Shown here piece by piece: positions 32,266 to 44,060 of a stretch of DNA of 64,000 bases. This DNA is from Isoetes taiwanensis (lineage: Eukaryota > Streptophyta > Lycopodiopsida > Isoetales > Isoetaceae). The stretch's first letter is position 1. Each line of letters starts with the position of its first letter. The stretch is taken from assembly GCA_021234155.1 (NCBI GenBank), contig JAJEKV010000339.1, positions 190,001 through 254,000 on the forward strand, given 5' to 3'. The notes beneath the pieces are model-generated. The model did no database searches and was not told where the DNA came from. It saw only the letters and a list, made by a program, of their open reading frames with translations. The translations under genes were made by a program, and so were the position numbers.

Positions 32266-34849
32266 GGCCAGGAAAGACCTCGGTCGTACTGCGCACGGCC
32301 TCGGACTTTCCTGGCCACCTGGCCACTTGGCCATTTTCTCCTGGGCCATAACGCCCTTCCACAAGACGTTATCTAGCCCTTAACGTCCTTGGCCTCAGCA
32401 TTTAGCTGTAGGTTCTAGTCTCAGCCGTCGATCTTTAGATGTTATGTCCAGTAACATTTGTGGCTCAATTTGTTATGTCCATAACACAGATGTTATGTCC
32501 ATAACATTTTCTCTGCTGCCATGTGGGTCCCCCTTTTTTGGCCCTCTGCCATAGCTAGGGAATGAATCTGCTGCCATAGTCAAGCAAAAGGCAGGCAACA
32601 AATCCATTCCTTTGTTTCATGCAAAGCAACAAATCCATTCATCGCCAGACGACAAATCCATTCATCGTCGGGCCTGTGACAGAGCTGTAAATCATGTGTT
32701 AGAACAAAGGATGTAGATTGCTGAAAAGGCTCCGGAGCTTCTAATAGCTCTTTAATATGCTATGAGCTCTAACAGCTCTACCGAACTTCTAAATAGCAGC
32801 TTCTGAACTTCTAACAGCTCTGCAGTATGCAACCATCGCAGCAGATGCTAGAGAAGAAAACGGGGCTGGCCTTCTACAATTTATGTGATTTCATGTTTCA
32901 TGTGATTCTACCATTTCGATTAGAGCATCAACACAAGAATATAAAGGGGACTGCAAAGATGGGCCAAGCTTGGCTATGGGGCTAGTGCCAAATGCTTCGA
33001 CCGAAGACGTTAAGGCCAATAACATCCCGTGGAGGGCGTTATAGCCAGTCAAAAATGGCCTCGTGGGCATGTGGCCAGGAAAGACCTCGGTCATACTGCG
33101 TATGGCCTCGGACTTTCTTGGCCACCTGGCCACTTGGCCATTTTCTTCTGGGCCATAACGCCCCTCCACAAGACGTTATCTAGCCCTTAACATCCTTGGC
33201 CTCAGCATTTAGCTGTAGGTTCTAATCTCAGCCGTCGATCTTTAGATGTTATGTCCAGTAACATTTGTGGATGTTATGTCCATAACATTTGTGGATGTTA
33301 TGTCCATAACATTTTCTCTGCTGCCATGTGGGTCCCCCCCTTTTTTTTGGCCCTCTGCCATAGCTAGGAAATGAATCTGCTGCCATAGCCAAGCAAAAGG
33401 CAGGCAACAAATCCATTCCTTTGTTTCATGCAAAGCAACAAATCCATTCATCGCCAGACGACAAATCCATTCATCGTCGGGCCTGTGACAGAGCTGTAAA
33501 TCATGTGTTAGAACAAAGGATGCAGATTGCTAAAAGGGCTCTGGAGCTTCTAATAGCTCTGTAATATGCAATGAGCTCTAACAGCTCTGCCGAACTTCTA
33601 AATAGCAGCTTCCGAACTTCTAACAGATCTGCAGTATGCAACCATCGCAGCAGATGCTAGAGAAGAAAACGGGGCTGGCCTTCTATAATTTTATGTGATT
33701 TCATGTTTCATGTGATTCTACCATTTGGATTAGAGCATCAACACGGGAATATAAATGGGACTGCCAAGATGGGCCAAGCTTGGCTATGGGGCTAGTGCCA
33801 AATGCTTCGGCCGAAGACGTTAAGGCCGATAACATCCTGTGGACGGTGTTATAGTCAGCCAAAAATGGCCTCGTGGCCATGTGGCCAAGAAAGACCTCGG
33901 TCATACTGCGTACGGCCTCGGACTTTCCTGGCCACCTGGCCACTTGGCCATTTTCTCCTGGGCCGTTAACACCCCTCCACAAGATGTTATCTAGCCCTTA
34001 ACGTCCTTGGGCTTAGCATTTAGCTGTAGGTTCTAATCTCAGCCGTCGATCTTTAGATGTTATGTCCAGTAACATTTGTGGCTCAATTTGTTATGTCCAT
34101 AACACAGATGTTATGTCCATAACATTTTCTCTGCTGCCATGTGGATCCCCCCTTTTCTTTTGGTCCTCTGCCATAGCCAGGCAATGAATCTACTGCCATA
34201 GCCAAGCAAAAGGCAGGCAACGAATCCATTTCTTTGTTTCCTGCAAAGCAACAAATCCATTCATCGCCAGACAACAAATCCATTCACCACTGGGCTTGTG
34301 ACAGAGTTGTAAATTCTTGTATTAGAACAAAGGATGTAGATTGCTAAAAAGGCTCCGAAGCTTCTAACAACTCTGCAATATGCAATGAGCTCTAACAGCT
34401 CTGCCAAACTTCTAAATAGCGGCTTCCGAACTTCTAACAGCTCTCAGTATGCAACCACTGCAGCAGATGCTAGAGAAGAAAACATGGCTTCTTGGCAGCA
34501 GATGCTAGAAAAGAAAATAGGGCTAGCCGTCTGCCATTTTATGTGATTCCATGTTTCATGTGGTTCCACCATTTTGATCAGAGCATCAACACGGGAATAT
34601 AGTGGGGACTACCAAGATGGGCCAAGCTTCGCTATGGCGTCTAGTGCCAAATGCTTCGGCCAAAGACGTTAAGGCTGATAATGTCCTGTGGAGGGGCATT
34701 ATGGCCAGTCAAAAATGGCCTCGTGGCCAGGAAAGACCTCGGTCATACTGCGTATGGCCACAGATTTTCCTGGCCACGTGGCCATTTTCTCTTGGGCCAT
34801 AACGCCCCTCCAGAAGACGTTATCTAGCCCTTAACATCCTTGGCCTCAC
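32266..34849. repeat. Tandem array of about 0.81 kb units, 3.2 copies
   Basis: The landmark GGCCAGGAAAGACCTCGGTC (or GGCCAAGAAAG in one copy) occurs at 32266, 33073, 33883 and 34725, giving periods of 807, 810 and 842 bp. Each unit carries two or three copies of the palindrome ATGTTATGTCCATAACAT or a one-sided version, runs such as ACAAATCCATTCATCG, TCTAACAGCTCTGC, and an AATATAAA box. The first unit is cut by the LTR; the last stops in TTGGCCTCAC at 34849. Minus-strand frames of about 90 codons in each unit are copies of one another and lack motifs. Confidence 0.92.
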
Positions 34850-35933
34850 CGTTCACATCTGTCTTTATGAAAGTATCTTTGTATGCAGTAGCTCTACAAT
34901 GAGTAAGTCTGACCAGATCTTTCTTCTGCTTATGTGTCATCTCCAAGAGCAATTTGCAGTTGGTGCCGTCCTCTTCCTCACAAGAGATTAGAATCCCTTG
35001 CTTGGTCATCTTGCTTGCTTCCTTTTTCCTCGAGAAAAGCGTTAAGTCGAGCTTGCCATTTCTCTTTGCGAGGTCAACGTACCACTCGGCACCCTCGTCC
35101 ATTTCCTCTTCAGGGCATGCAGGGTCACTGGTCGCTATAAGAATAGGCCCTTCATCATCTAAGGTGAGATCATATGGTATTACATCTGGGTCGTCTACCC
35201 TTGGCTTCTTATGAGGAATGTTTTCTTCCTCTTGGGAACTGCAAAAGAAGGTGAACATGATTTAGAATACTTTTCTGAACATGAGATCATGTTTGGCGTG
35301 AATTTAAAGCTAAATTAGTATAATTCACGCTTGGGGTGTTTGTAGCTCCTATTGTGGACCATGCTTGGCGTGAATTTGAAGCTAAATTAGTATAATTCAC
35401 GCTTGGCGTGTTTCTAGCTCCTATTAGTATAATTCACGCTTGGCGTGTTTCTAGCTCCTATTAGTATAATTCACGCTTGGCGTGTTTTTAGCTCCTATTA
35501 TAGACCCTTTATGCATCCATATTTTACACTACGTACCCTCATTGAAGACTGTTATCTCTAATTGTCAAACCTCCAGTTCACGCTGAGCGTGTACTCCTCT
35601 ATTTAAAACTACTAAGAACTATATTCTAAATGAGTGTGTACCCCTTTATTAAAAACTCTAAAAAATAGAGCAAAATTATATTCTAAAAGACAGAAAATTA
35701 GAGCATTAACTGAAGGTAATATACCTTGTATGTTGCAAGAAAATAACTCAAACTCATGCAAAGCATAATATTCTCTACATAGTGTGTATTTTGTGGCGAA
35801 AAGACAGATTAAATACCTTGAATATGGGTCTGATTAACGTCCTCTGAAACCTGAGAAGAGCCAGGTTTTGACTTTCCTCTGCCACCGCTTCCTCGGCCCT
35901 GTCCGCCTTGACCACCTCTCGTTCAAAAGACAT
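34850..35933 (-). CDS. Unrecognised gene, two candidate exons
   Basis: Candidate first exon 35933-35817 opens with ATG and encodes 39 residues rich in E, A and K, ending at AAG/GTATTT. A later exon, 35238-34850, is bounded by TTTGCAG and ends at AACG/GTGAGG; it encodes an acidic stretch with VIPYDLTLDDE (like a SUMO-interacting motif), then WYVDLAKRNGKLDLTLFSRK and KKDLVRLTHCRATAYKDTF. The phases of the two exons do not match directly, so another exon or a different start is needed. The later exon has good coding character and clean splice signals, but I cannot name the family. Its donor coincides with the edge of the tandem array, so the rest of the gene has been displaced or lies beyond the repeats. 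Confidence 0.45.
35289..35591. repeat. Palindrome cluster 1 (CACGCTTGGCGTG), with 37 bp tandem units
   Basis: The 13-mer CACGC-TTG-GCGTG, or a near copy, occurs at about 35288, 35326, 35360, 35398, 35435, 35472 and 35579. The copies at 35398, 35435 and 35472 sit in a 37 bp tandem unit that includes TAGCTCCTATTAGTATAATT. The cluster falls in the proposed intron of the neighbouring minus-strand gene. Confidence 0.85.
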
Positions 35934-36379
35934 CTCCGGATCACCTAGTAACAGAGTCGGAAGGTCGCTTGGATAAGTGCTTGAGCTGCTTGAAGATAAA
36001 GAGCTGCCAAGAAATAGCTTTCTACTTGCACGAGAAATTTGAATTTCAAGAAAACTCAATATGCAGTTTCGAAATATTCTTGACTCAAAAAAGTAATAAT
36101 GACGAAGATTCACTTTCAAAAAAAAAAAAGAAAGAACCCGTCCGCCGACTTCTTTCATGAGTTTTTAAAAACCAATCTACCGTGTTCTTTCATTGATTAT
36201 TTTTATCCCGCCTAAACGTAGTTAACCTAATCTTTTTTCTAATTCGAATTTCTCCCGACCGCCTGCGTTTCCATAGCGCATGTGATTTTGAGAACTCGAT
36301 TTGGCTTCTCAAGAATGGCTACAGAAATCTGGTACGCATCTCATTCCTATAGCTTGTACAATAATTTCTAAGCAAGATC

Positions 36380-36545
36380 GACTCCATCGATCCGACTGCA
36401 AACTGTCATGGAATTCCGCTCGGGGATAAGTATGTCCGAGTTACAGTGATTAACTACTATGGATGAAGCTTTCCTTTGCAGACACCCCGGTGGGGATACG
36501 GTTGGTGAAAATGTTGGAACTTTTGTTGCATGGCCAAGAAACTGA
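36380..36545 (+). pseudogene. Relic of a CACTA-transposon-associated domain (DUF8039-like)
   Basis: Plus-strand pieces in three frames give DPTAN, HGIPLGDKYVRVTVINYY, MDEAFLCR and GDTVGENVGTFVAWPRN. The order (LG--Y-RV-V, then GE-VGTFVAWP) is that of the domain found beside En/Spm-type transposase genes in plants and in related transposon-derived proteins. Three frameshifts in 160 bp make it a relic. No terminal inverted repeats were located. Recognition is from memory of the motif. Confidence 0.5.
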
Positions 36546-36816
36546 TTAAAAATGGTATGTAACATGTATTATATTTTACAAAGATAGAAGTAGACAAAAT
36601 TTGTTGTATTGATTGACAAAATTTTATAATTATAATCTGGATAAATCAAGACAGACATACAATTGTAGGGGCTTCAGCCGGACTAGAGCTTGGAGGCGCA
36701 ACTGGAGCGAAGCTGTGTGTCGCCAAATGGACGTACCCTGCAATTGCATCTTGTTCACAAACTGGGTGATTTATGGAGCTTGGCATCTAACAATAGGAAG
36801 TTAGATTATCAGTATT

Positions 36817-36829
36817 CACGCCTGGTGTG
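36817..36829. repeat. Isolated palindrome copy (CACGCCTGGTGTG)
   Basis: A two-base variant of CACGCTTGGCGTG, preceded by AGTATT as in cluster 1. Confidence 0.6.
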
Positions 36830-36929
36830 TTATATTTATTTTATATATCATTATATTTATATAATTATTCTATGTGTCCCAGGGAAACGATGCACCCATG
36901 GTTTATATATAATGTGCTAAAAATATGTG

Positions 36930-37264
36930 ACATGCTTCGTTGCCGTCGGATTGGGGCATTGGTTGTGTGGCGAAACCTGGGCCATTAGATTATGGATGGG
37001 TCATGCATGGGGCATGCATGGCCATGTATGAGGGCATGCACCACATCCCTGGACCATTGGATAAAAAAGGGGAGGCGAAATCATGGCCCTTGATTTTTCT
37101 AGGAAGGTGCAAGGAAGCTTCCTTTCAAAGTGAATTCGGTGTAACCAATCTCCACCGTTAGATCAAAGGGGGGAGGAGAAATCCTAGCCATCCATTTTTT
37201 TTATTAAATTAGAGTTTTTTATATGAAAGGCTTATTTAATGAAAAGGTAATGAGGTGTCACCTT
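36930..37264. other. Spacer with a duplicated phrase
   Basis: GG(A)GG(C/A)GAAATC-TGGCC and nearby GGACCATTGGAT/CGTTAGATCAAA phrases occur twice (about 37060 and 37150). No gene. Confidence 0.3.
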
Positions 37265-38145
37265 ATTAATTATGAAGCTTCAAAAGAATCTAGGGGAATC
37301 TAAGAGAATCTTCAAAAAAATGCTTAAGAATCTAGGGAAATCTTGATAGAATCTTTGAGAATCTAGGGGAATCTTCATAGAATTTAAGGAAACCTAGGAG
37401 AATGTACATAGAATCTTGGGGAATCTAAACGGATCTTCAAATAATATTTGAAAATCTAGAGAAATCTTTATATAGAACCTTAAGAATCTAGGGGGATCTT
37501 AGTGGAATCTTAGGGAATCGAGGGAGAATCCAAGTGTTTTAGGGGAATCTTTGACAATAGGTGTGTTCTATAGGGGAATCTTCATAGAATCTAAGAGAAT
37601 CTAGAAAATCTACATGGAATCTTAGGAAGTCTAGAGGAATCTAGGGGAATCTTAAGAGAATCTTTAGGAACCTAGAGGAATCTAAGGGAATCTAAAGGAA
37701 TCTTGGGATAACCTTTGGAATCGAGGAAATATAAAGAGAAATTTTAAGGAATCTATAAGAATATCAAAAGAATATAGGGGAATCTAAAAGAATCTTTAAA
37801 AAAATGTTTGAGAATTTAGTAGAATCTTGATGGAATCTTAGAGAATCTAGTGGAAGCTTCAGAGAATCCAAGGGAATCTAGAAGAATCCACATAGAATCT
37901 TGGGGAATCTTCATAAAATTTTTGAGTATCTAGAAAATCTTGATGGGATTTTGGAGAATCTCTATAGAATCTTCATTGCATGACTTTAAGTTTGACGTCT
38001 AGTCGAAGTTGTACAATCCCTCCAAGAATCATCAATGGATCTTGGGGAATATAAGCGAACATTGATGGAATCTCATAGAATCTAGGGAAATCTTTCTAGA
38101 GTCTTAGAGAACCTAGGAGAATCTTAATAGAATCTTTGTTGGATA
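37265..38145. repeat. Degenerate GAATCT satellite
   Basis: GAATCT recurs dozens of times over nearly 0.9 kb, mostly as GGGGAATCTT or AGAATCTAGG at 8-22 bp spacing, without long identical units. Two islands of non-repeat sequence (about 37985-38035 and 38145-38195) share TAGTCGAA-TTGTAC and resemble each other. There is no ORF across it. Confidence 0.9.
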
Positions 38146-38290
38146 GCACTGCATTTTGCTTTTAGTCGAATTTGTACAGTCCCTCATAGTGCAGCCGCTC
38201 ATAGTACAAAAACTTGTATATATATATAGTGATAGACTTAGAAAAAATAGATACCCTCGGAGTGTTTAAACTAAGAGTTGAAACTATATA

Positions 38291-38494
38291 CATGCTTGGC
38301 ATGCATTAGGAGGGATAAAAAATTTTACACGCTCGACGTGTAAACTAATAATAGATTCAGGAAAAAAATATACACGCTTGGCGTGCATTGAGCAGAGAGA
38401 AAAAAAACCTATACACCTTTGATAGATAAGTAAATAGATAAAGGCCAGGCAATTAATAATACCCTTAGCGTGTATTCGGAACACGCTTAGCATG
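38291..38494. repeat. Palindrome cluster 2
   Basis: CATGCTTGGCATG (38291), CACGCTCGACGTG (38328), CACGCTTGGCGTG (38373) and CACGCTTAGCATG (38482), with a half-copy TTAGCGTG at 38464. The changes in the left arm are usually matched by changes in the right arm (CATGC with GCATG), so the palindrome is kept. The first two are 37 bp apart, the same interval as in cluster 1. Confidence 0.8.
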
Positions 38495-38612
38495 TTTTAA
38501 ATTTTTTCTTTGAGAGTTTTCTAATGTTTACAGAAACTTGCATGCTACAACATGTTTCATTCAAGAAGAGAAATTCAAGAATTTACTCGAAACAAAAAGA
38601 AGCGGATTAAGT

Positions 38613-39000
38613 TTATAAAAAGCTATTCTTGCTTTCATAAACATCACCTGCTTCCTCTGACTCGAGCAAATCAATGAGCTTCTCTTCTTGGATTAAACCT
38701 GCTATTGACATGCATCTTAAACTTAAATTAGAACTAACCCTGAATTCTGATGCCTTTGTTAAATCGTAGAGTTCTGATGTCCTCTGTAGCCTCTGCTGCA
38801 GATGCTTTTTTTGCCTGTGGAGAAAAAAAGGCAGAGTCTTCAAGTAAGTCAGGAATTGCCGAAACCAAAGATGCAAAACCCAAAAGGCATCTAACATTGC
38901 AGAAAAGAAGCTGCTCACTAAGATTTAACCACGCTAAGAGGCCCGGTCTTGCAAATCCAAGCACGCTAGGAGGGCGAAACAAAACACAGCGGAAGCGCAA
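38613..39000 (-). CDS. Unrecognised ORFs, possible exons
   Basis: The 38918-38613 frame stays open for 101 codons and ends GLIQEEKLIDLLESEEAGDV and a short tail; an overlapping frame from 39000 encodes 88 codons with QAKKASAAEATEDIRTLRF. The acidic C-terminus and AKKASAAEATED composition look protein-like, but the two frames overlap and no family is evident. A plus-strand frame across 38750-39031 is rich in K and R and is the mirror alternative. Confidence 0.22.
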
Positions 39001-42000
39001 CTGCCAAATCGTACGAAGAAATGAAGAATAGGTAGAAAATTTTGAGAACGTGAATTGGATTTATATAGGCATAATTAGAAATATATTAGCGTGAATAATT
39101 GATTGCTTGAAATAACACCCCAGGCGTACGGTCTTCCCGCCAGGTATAGCATCTAGGGTATATATAGAGAATATTGAATTTAATGCAATAAATTCTCATG
39201 GCATTTTATTGCATTTATTGCATTTGGAAAATCAGAATTTAGATATTTTATATGTCTTTTCCTGTTCTCAAGGCTAAATTACAGCCTTCAATTAAAATTG
39301 ATTTTAAGTATTGGGGAAACTTTTTAGGTCCTATCGAAAAATTTCCTATGGTTACTTTGACCAATCAGATATCTTTTGTTTAGAGCCGGAAATGTTCCAT
39401 TGTCTTGATAGAAAATCTTAAGAGAACTTGCCGGAAAAATTCCTGTGATACACTAATCAAACAGGAAAATATGCAATTTCAACTGGTTGGTTTATAGTGT
39501 TCCCCGGACTTTGCACATGAATTAAAAAAAAGGCTAAATTTTGGAGAGGTAAAAATTTGGATTCATTTAACGCCCGAAGGCCTTTCATTTACAATGGAGC
39601 TCGGAAGCTTGAAATCAGAAGCCTGAAAGCTTTTTACAGTATTTCTTACAAAAAGAGCCCGGAGGCATGACCTTAACTTCTTTAACAAAAAGAAAAAACC
39701 CGGCCCAACCTAGTATCCTAGGTCAGCATCAGCTTCAGTCAATCCATCCACTGTATTATCAATCCAAAAATTTGAACGCATTCAAACTTGGTACTTGTGT
39801 TCCTTTAGTCTATTATCCTATACAATACTTGAGACAAGGGTAACTTTGTAATCATGTACACGAAAACTTCAAACTGTAGCCAGTGCATACTGTTTTGAAT
39901 TTGGGTTACCAGGCAATGAAACATCTATGTCTCACATCAATAACCTTTAGAAGCTATTGCAGTATTAAACCAATGATCAGATTTTCCACTAGTATTAATC
40001 AAGCGAAAGAGCTAGTCTTAATACACATGTTGTAGTCTGTTTCATATTATACCACTATAACAGCATATTTTTATTAGCTTAGATGCTTTAGAAGAAAATG
40101 AATAAATCTTAATATATAGATAAGCCAATCCAAAATTCACAGAGCATGCTTACTATATGCCCCTGCTCGTTCAAACTTCTAATCAGAGTTCTTTTCACTT
40201 AAGCTAAAGCAGAGTTTTTTTTCACTTAAAGCATTTGAATATTGTTTCTCACAAACTGCATGGAAGTTAAGGCCGCAAGTGATATCCATTAACAATAATT
40301 TTCAGCCAACATTACACCAGACAAAGGGAAGAACTTATCATATCAAGACGTTTGGTAGTAGCTTCTTGGATGCTCCATATCCACTTCCAGCAAAATACTA
40401 ACATAAACAGCAAAGGAATCACAAAGGGAAGAGAGGACCCGTACTTGCAGCCAAACAATACTACGTTAGCATGAAAATGGTAACATAGCAAGGGCCAAAA
40501 GGTACATTGGGTCCTCTCGGCTTATAACCGATCACCCTTTGTAACCCTTTGCCCAAAGTTAGATTCTAGAGGAAAATGGAATGGCAAATGTAGAAATAGA
40601 ATGTAGACTGTTCATAGCCAGTATTTGAATATAATAAAAAAGCAGATGAATATAAACAATCTAGTGATAAGAACATGTTATGAAGCCCCAACTGGAAGCT
40701 AACAAGGTGCTGCGCACGGAGGGTTGCCCTCCATGGCCAGAGGGTGAAGTGGCTTGGGAACAGTTTGACAACCACAGTACCACCCTATCATTCCCTGCCC
40801 TTTTGTTACTCCAAGAGTACACATTAGAAGAAGAAGGGGCGTTTGTTGTCTCCATTGTGCGCATTAATCTGTCAAAATATTATGTGATGAGACATGCCTG
40901 TATCAATTTTCTCTTGGTCTGGCCTACATTCTATGTAGTCAAGTACATAAGTACATAACCAGTAAATAACTACATAGCCAATATAAAAGAAATATCGTTT
41001 TTAAAATTTTGTCCAACATATATCCATCATATGCCCAACATTTATATATTCTTAACACTTTCCCATCATTTTTTTGCATACGTTGGCTAATATTTGTAGA
41101 ACATTTTCTTTGACATTATATTTTTTACAACAAGTAATTGCCCAATATTTAATGCGTAACACTTATTAATATTTCGAGAGCTATTTTTCAATATTGCGAA
41201 CTAAGATTGCATAACATATATGCAAGTAACATTTGTCAATGTTTGCTAAGTATTTGCCATGATCTACCCTATCATTGAAAGTAAACCCAATCTAAGAAAT
41301 AGCATTCTGCCATTTTCTACCCCTCCTCAATGTTAAAATTGCATTTCACAATCCTCCAAACGCATTGGACTTGCAAGCTTTTACCCATGTTTACGTATGT
41401 AGGTTTCACCAAAGGAACCAAAGGAACAACTAGAAGATGTGCCATGATATTGTAAATATGATTGTTATTGATAGGCCATGAAACTATTAAAGACGTTAGC
41501 TAATCTATTATTATTGCCATTCAGTCGATGGTTGAGAACCATCAACAAATTGCATCAATTGTTTTAATAATGCAATCCTCCACTAGGGAGTGCAATGTAT
41601 GCCAGCTTGTATGTTATATATATATGCTTGGTACATATATTATATATATACTACAAGTGCTTGTGCTATGAGAAGTGTTAAAATCGAGTGTTTATTGTGA
41701 TCGAGATTTTGCAGAGGATTGTAGCATAAAGGTTTTAAATTCAAGTGAAATTTACACACTTTCCATCAACACTTGGTCAAACTATGGGTCAATCTGTTGC
41801 TTTACATCTTCTAGTTTCTAGATCCAACATATTGCATGAATTTGACATGCGAAAAGGCTCAAATGTAAAGATGCATGTATCTAGAGTTTGTAATTTAATA
41901 TCTGCATAGAATCAACTAGTTACATGACACTCTGGCTATCATGTCTAGTTCAGACTATAAGCTCAGGAGCTAGGATTAACATTCTACAACATCTTCAAAG

Positions 42001-43690
42001 ATTCTTGCTAGATTCCCTCATCATTTCTAAAAATTCTGTGAAAATTACGTGAATATTTTCTTTGCAATAAGTCCTTGAAAATTCTTTGCGATTTTCATAA
42101 ATTCCCACTAGATTCACCAAGATCACATAAAGACTCTTCAAGATTCATCGAAGGCTAACATTGCAAAACAGGACAACTGCGTGAAATCAAAGTCAACTTC
42201 AAGAGTCAAGATAAATTTACAATCAAAGCCAAGGCCAAAACCAAAAGCATGGGTCACTGTTGAAATATGATCATAATGTTGAGGTTTTCGATTCTAAAAT
42301 ATATTGATGTCATTCAATACCTAGAAAGCAAAGATGACCCATGCTCGCGAGAGAATGGAAAAGCATACTCATTGGCATATCTTCAATTTGAATTTGCAGC
42401 GTCATATGGCTACGTAAATGTGCGTGCAGAACTTTAACCATGTAGGATAGGACTCCTAGACATTATATTTAGATCTTCAGTTCTTGCTCAAACTTTATAA
42501 AAGAAAATGTATATCATTCGTCACATGCAAAAAGTGAAAATAAAAAAGTAAGAAAAACAGAGTTATATATTAAACACAAAATTTACCTTATATGTTCTTA
42601 AATCCGAAGACATCTGATTTCTTAGAAGATGATAGCCTTACAAATTGTAGGTGTAGGGAAACATTTTGAAGCTTTATAGAAAGGGGAAAAGGGAAAAATG
42701 GACTGGGCTACAACTATGATACCGACAACCATTTACGTGATCCAGATTTTGCAAAAAACAGTGTTGGGTGAATCTAAAGATAGCAAAGGGGATGAAGATC
42801 CTTGATAATAGAATGCCTTTAACCATTTTGCACTCATACATAATTCAATGCCCTAAAATTGGAATACACGGCACCGTGCCGACTTGCAAGAAGATGAAGG
42901 CATTTCCATCGGCATTTGTCCTACCATCGCCTTTGTGCGGATTTAGCAAATCACGCCATTCGCCTCCAAAATTTGATCCACAAGTGAAATAAAAGGATAT
43001 CAGTAACTAAAAGTGTAGTTACTCTTGTCATGGATATTATCTTAATTGTTTTTATTCAATGGGCATTCATTCCTGGTGTCAACGTCGGGGTGTCTTTGGC
43101 TCAGATAAGTCGAATTCAATGGGCACCGAACAAATCGTGTGGATTTTCCAAATTAAAGGAAATGTAGGTTACAATTGATCTTTACTCATTGACAAGGTAA
43201 TGAGAAGATTAAAAAATCATGTAGCTTGCCCGATTGAAACAATTAAATCGAGAATACATTTTCGCATCGACGGGCTGCAGCTCTATTCCTCTGTGAAACT
43301 AGGCTTTGAATCGCATTTGCAAGGTTGTTTACTGCTCCAATTAGCCCTTCAATGCCTTGACGATTACCACACTCAACTTAGTTATATATTTAAATGATGG
43401 TAGTGATTGCAAGAGCTAGAATGGAATCTCATAGCTATTGTCAGGAAGTCTACAGATAGGCTACTAGTAATGTTCTTTCAGTAACTGTAAGATGATTATC
43501 TAAGAAGCATAAGGTTATCTGAATACATTAATAAGGTTTTCACATGCTTAAAATATGACACTATGAGATCACTATTCAGGAACAAAAGGTTATCAACAAG
43601 AAGAAGAGGTGGCAGAATAGGAGGTCTCGCCTCAGAAGTGCTGTTGTTCGGAAAGCACATAGCATTTTGTTGCTTGAGTATGAGCAAGTC
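39001..43690. other. Long AT-rich spacer
   Basis: No gene is supported. It holds an AT palindrome (TATATATATGC...TATATATATAC, about 41623-41650), a stretch of AGATTC/AAATTC phrases near 41995-42150 that recalls the GAATCT satellite on the other strand, and ACAAGGTGCTGCGCACG at 40703, a phrase that recurs at 47084. Confidence 0.45.
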
Positions 43691-43693
43691 GGC

Positions 43694-43760
43694 CTGCACC
43701 CTCAAATGGCTTATGCTTGATATCATTTAATCTACAAATATTTATGAATTGCAAGTCATG
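43694..43760. repeat. Dispersed repeat shared with 25567-25640
   Basis: Second copy, same orientation; see the entry at 25567. Confidence 0.7.
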
Positions 43761-44060
43761 TAGGGATTATAGAATGACTTGAGACTTTGTAATGAAAGGC
43801 TTAACATTATTGCAAAAGAGGTTGCTTACAAAAGACAACTCGATTTGTTGCTTACAAAATATAAAAGGCTGGACAGATAATGGATATAGACACTAATAAA
43901 TTTCTTTACGTGCATCTTTCGAAGCCAGGCAGAGAAAACACAAAACAAGGCGCATGGAATACAAGAATGGCCCTTGTGGGTAAAACCTCTTGCTTGGCAT
44001 GTAGACGGATAAATCAGCGGCTTGTAGGATTCCTTTCTTCTATTAACATACAAATGATGC

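Noticed and set aside
32891-33982. Paralogous protein genes (92 and 93 codons) in the tandem array
   Set aside because: The frames are the same stretch of successive repeat units, without motifs, and are not open at equal length in every unit.
32266-34849. CRISPR array or operon-like repeat
   Set aside because: Units are 0.8 kb and nearly identical throughout, without unique spacers; the context is a plant nuclear genome.
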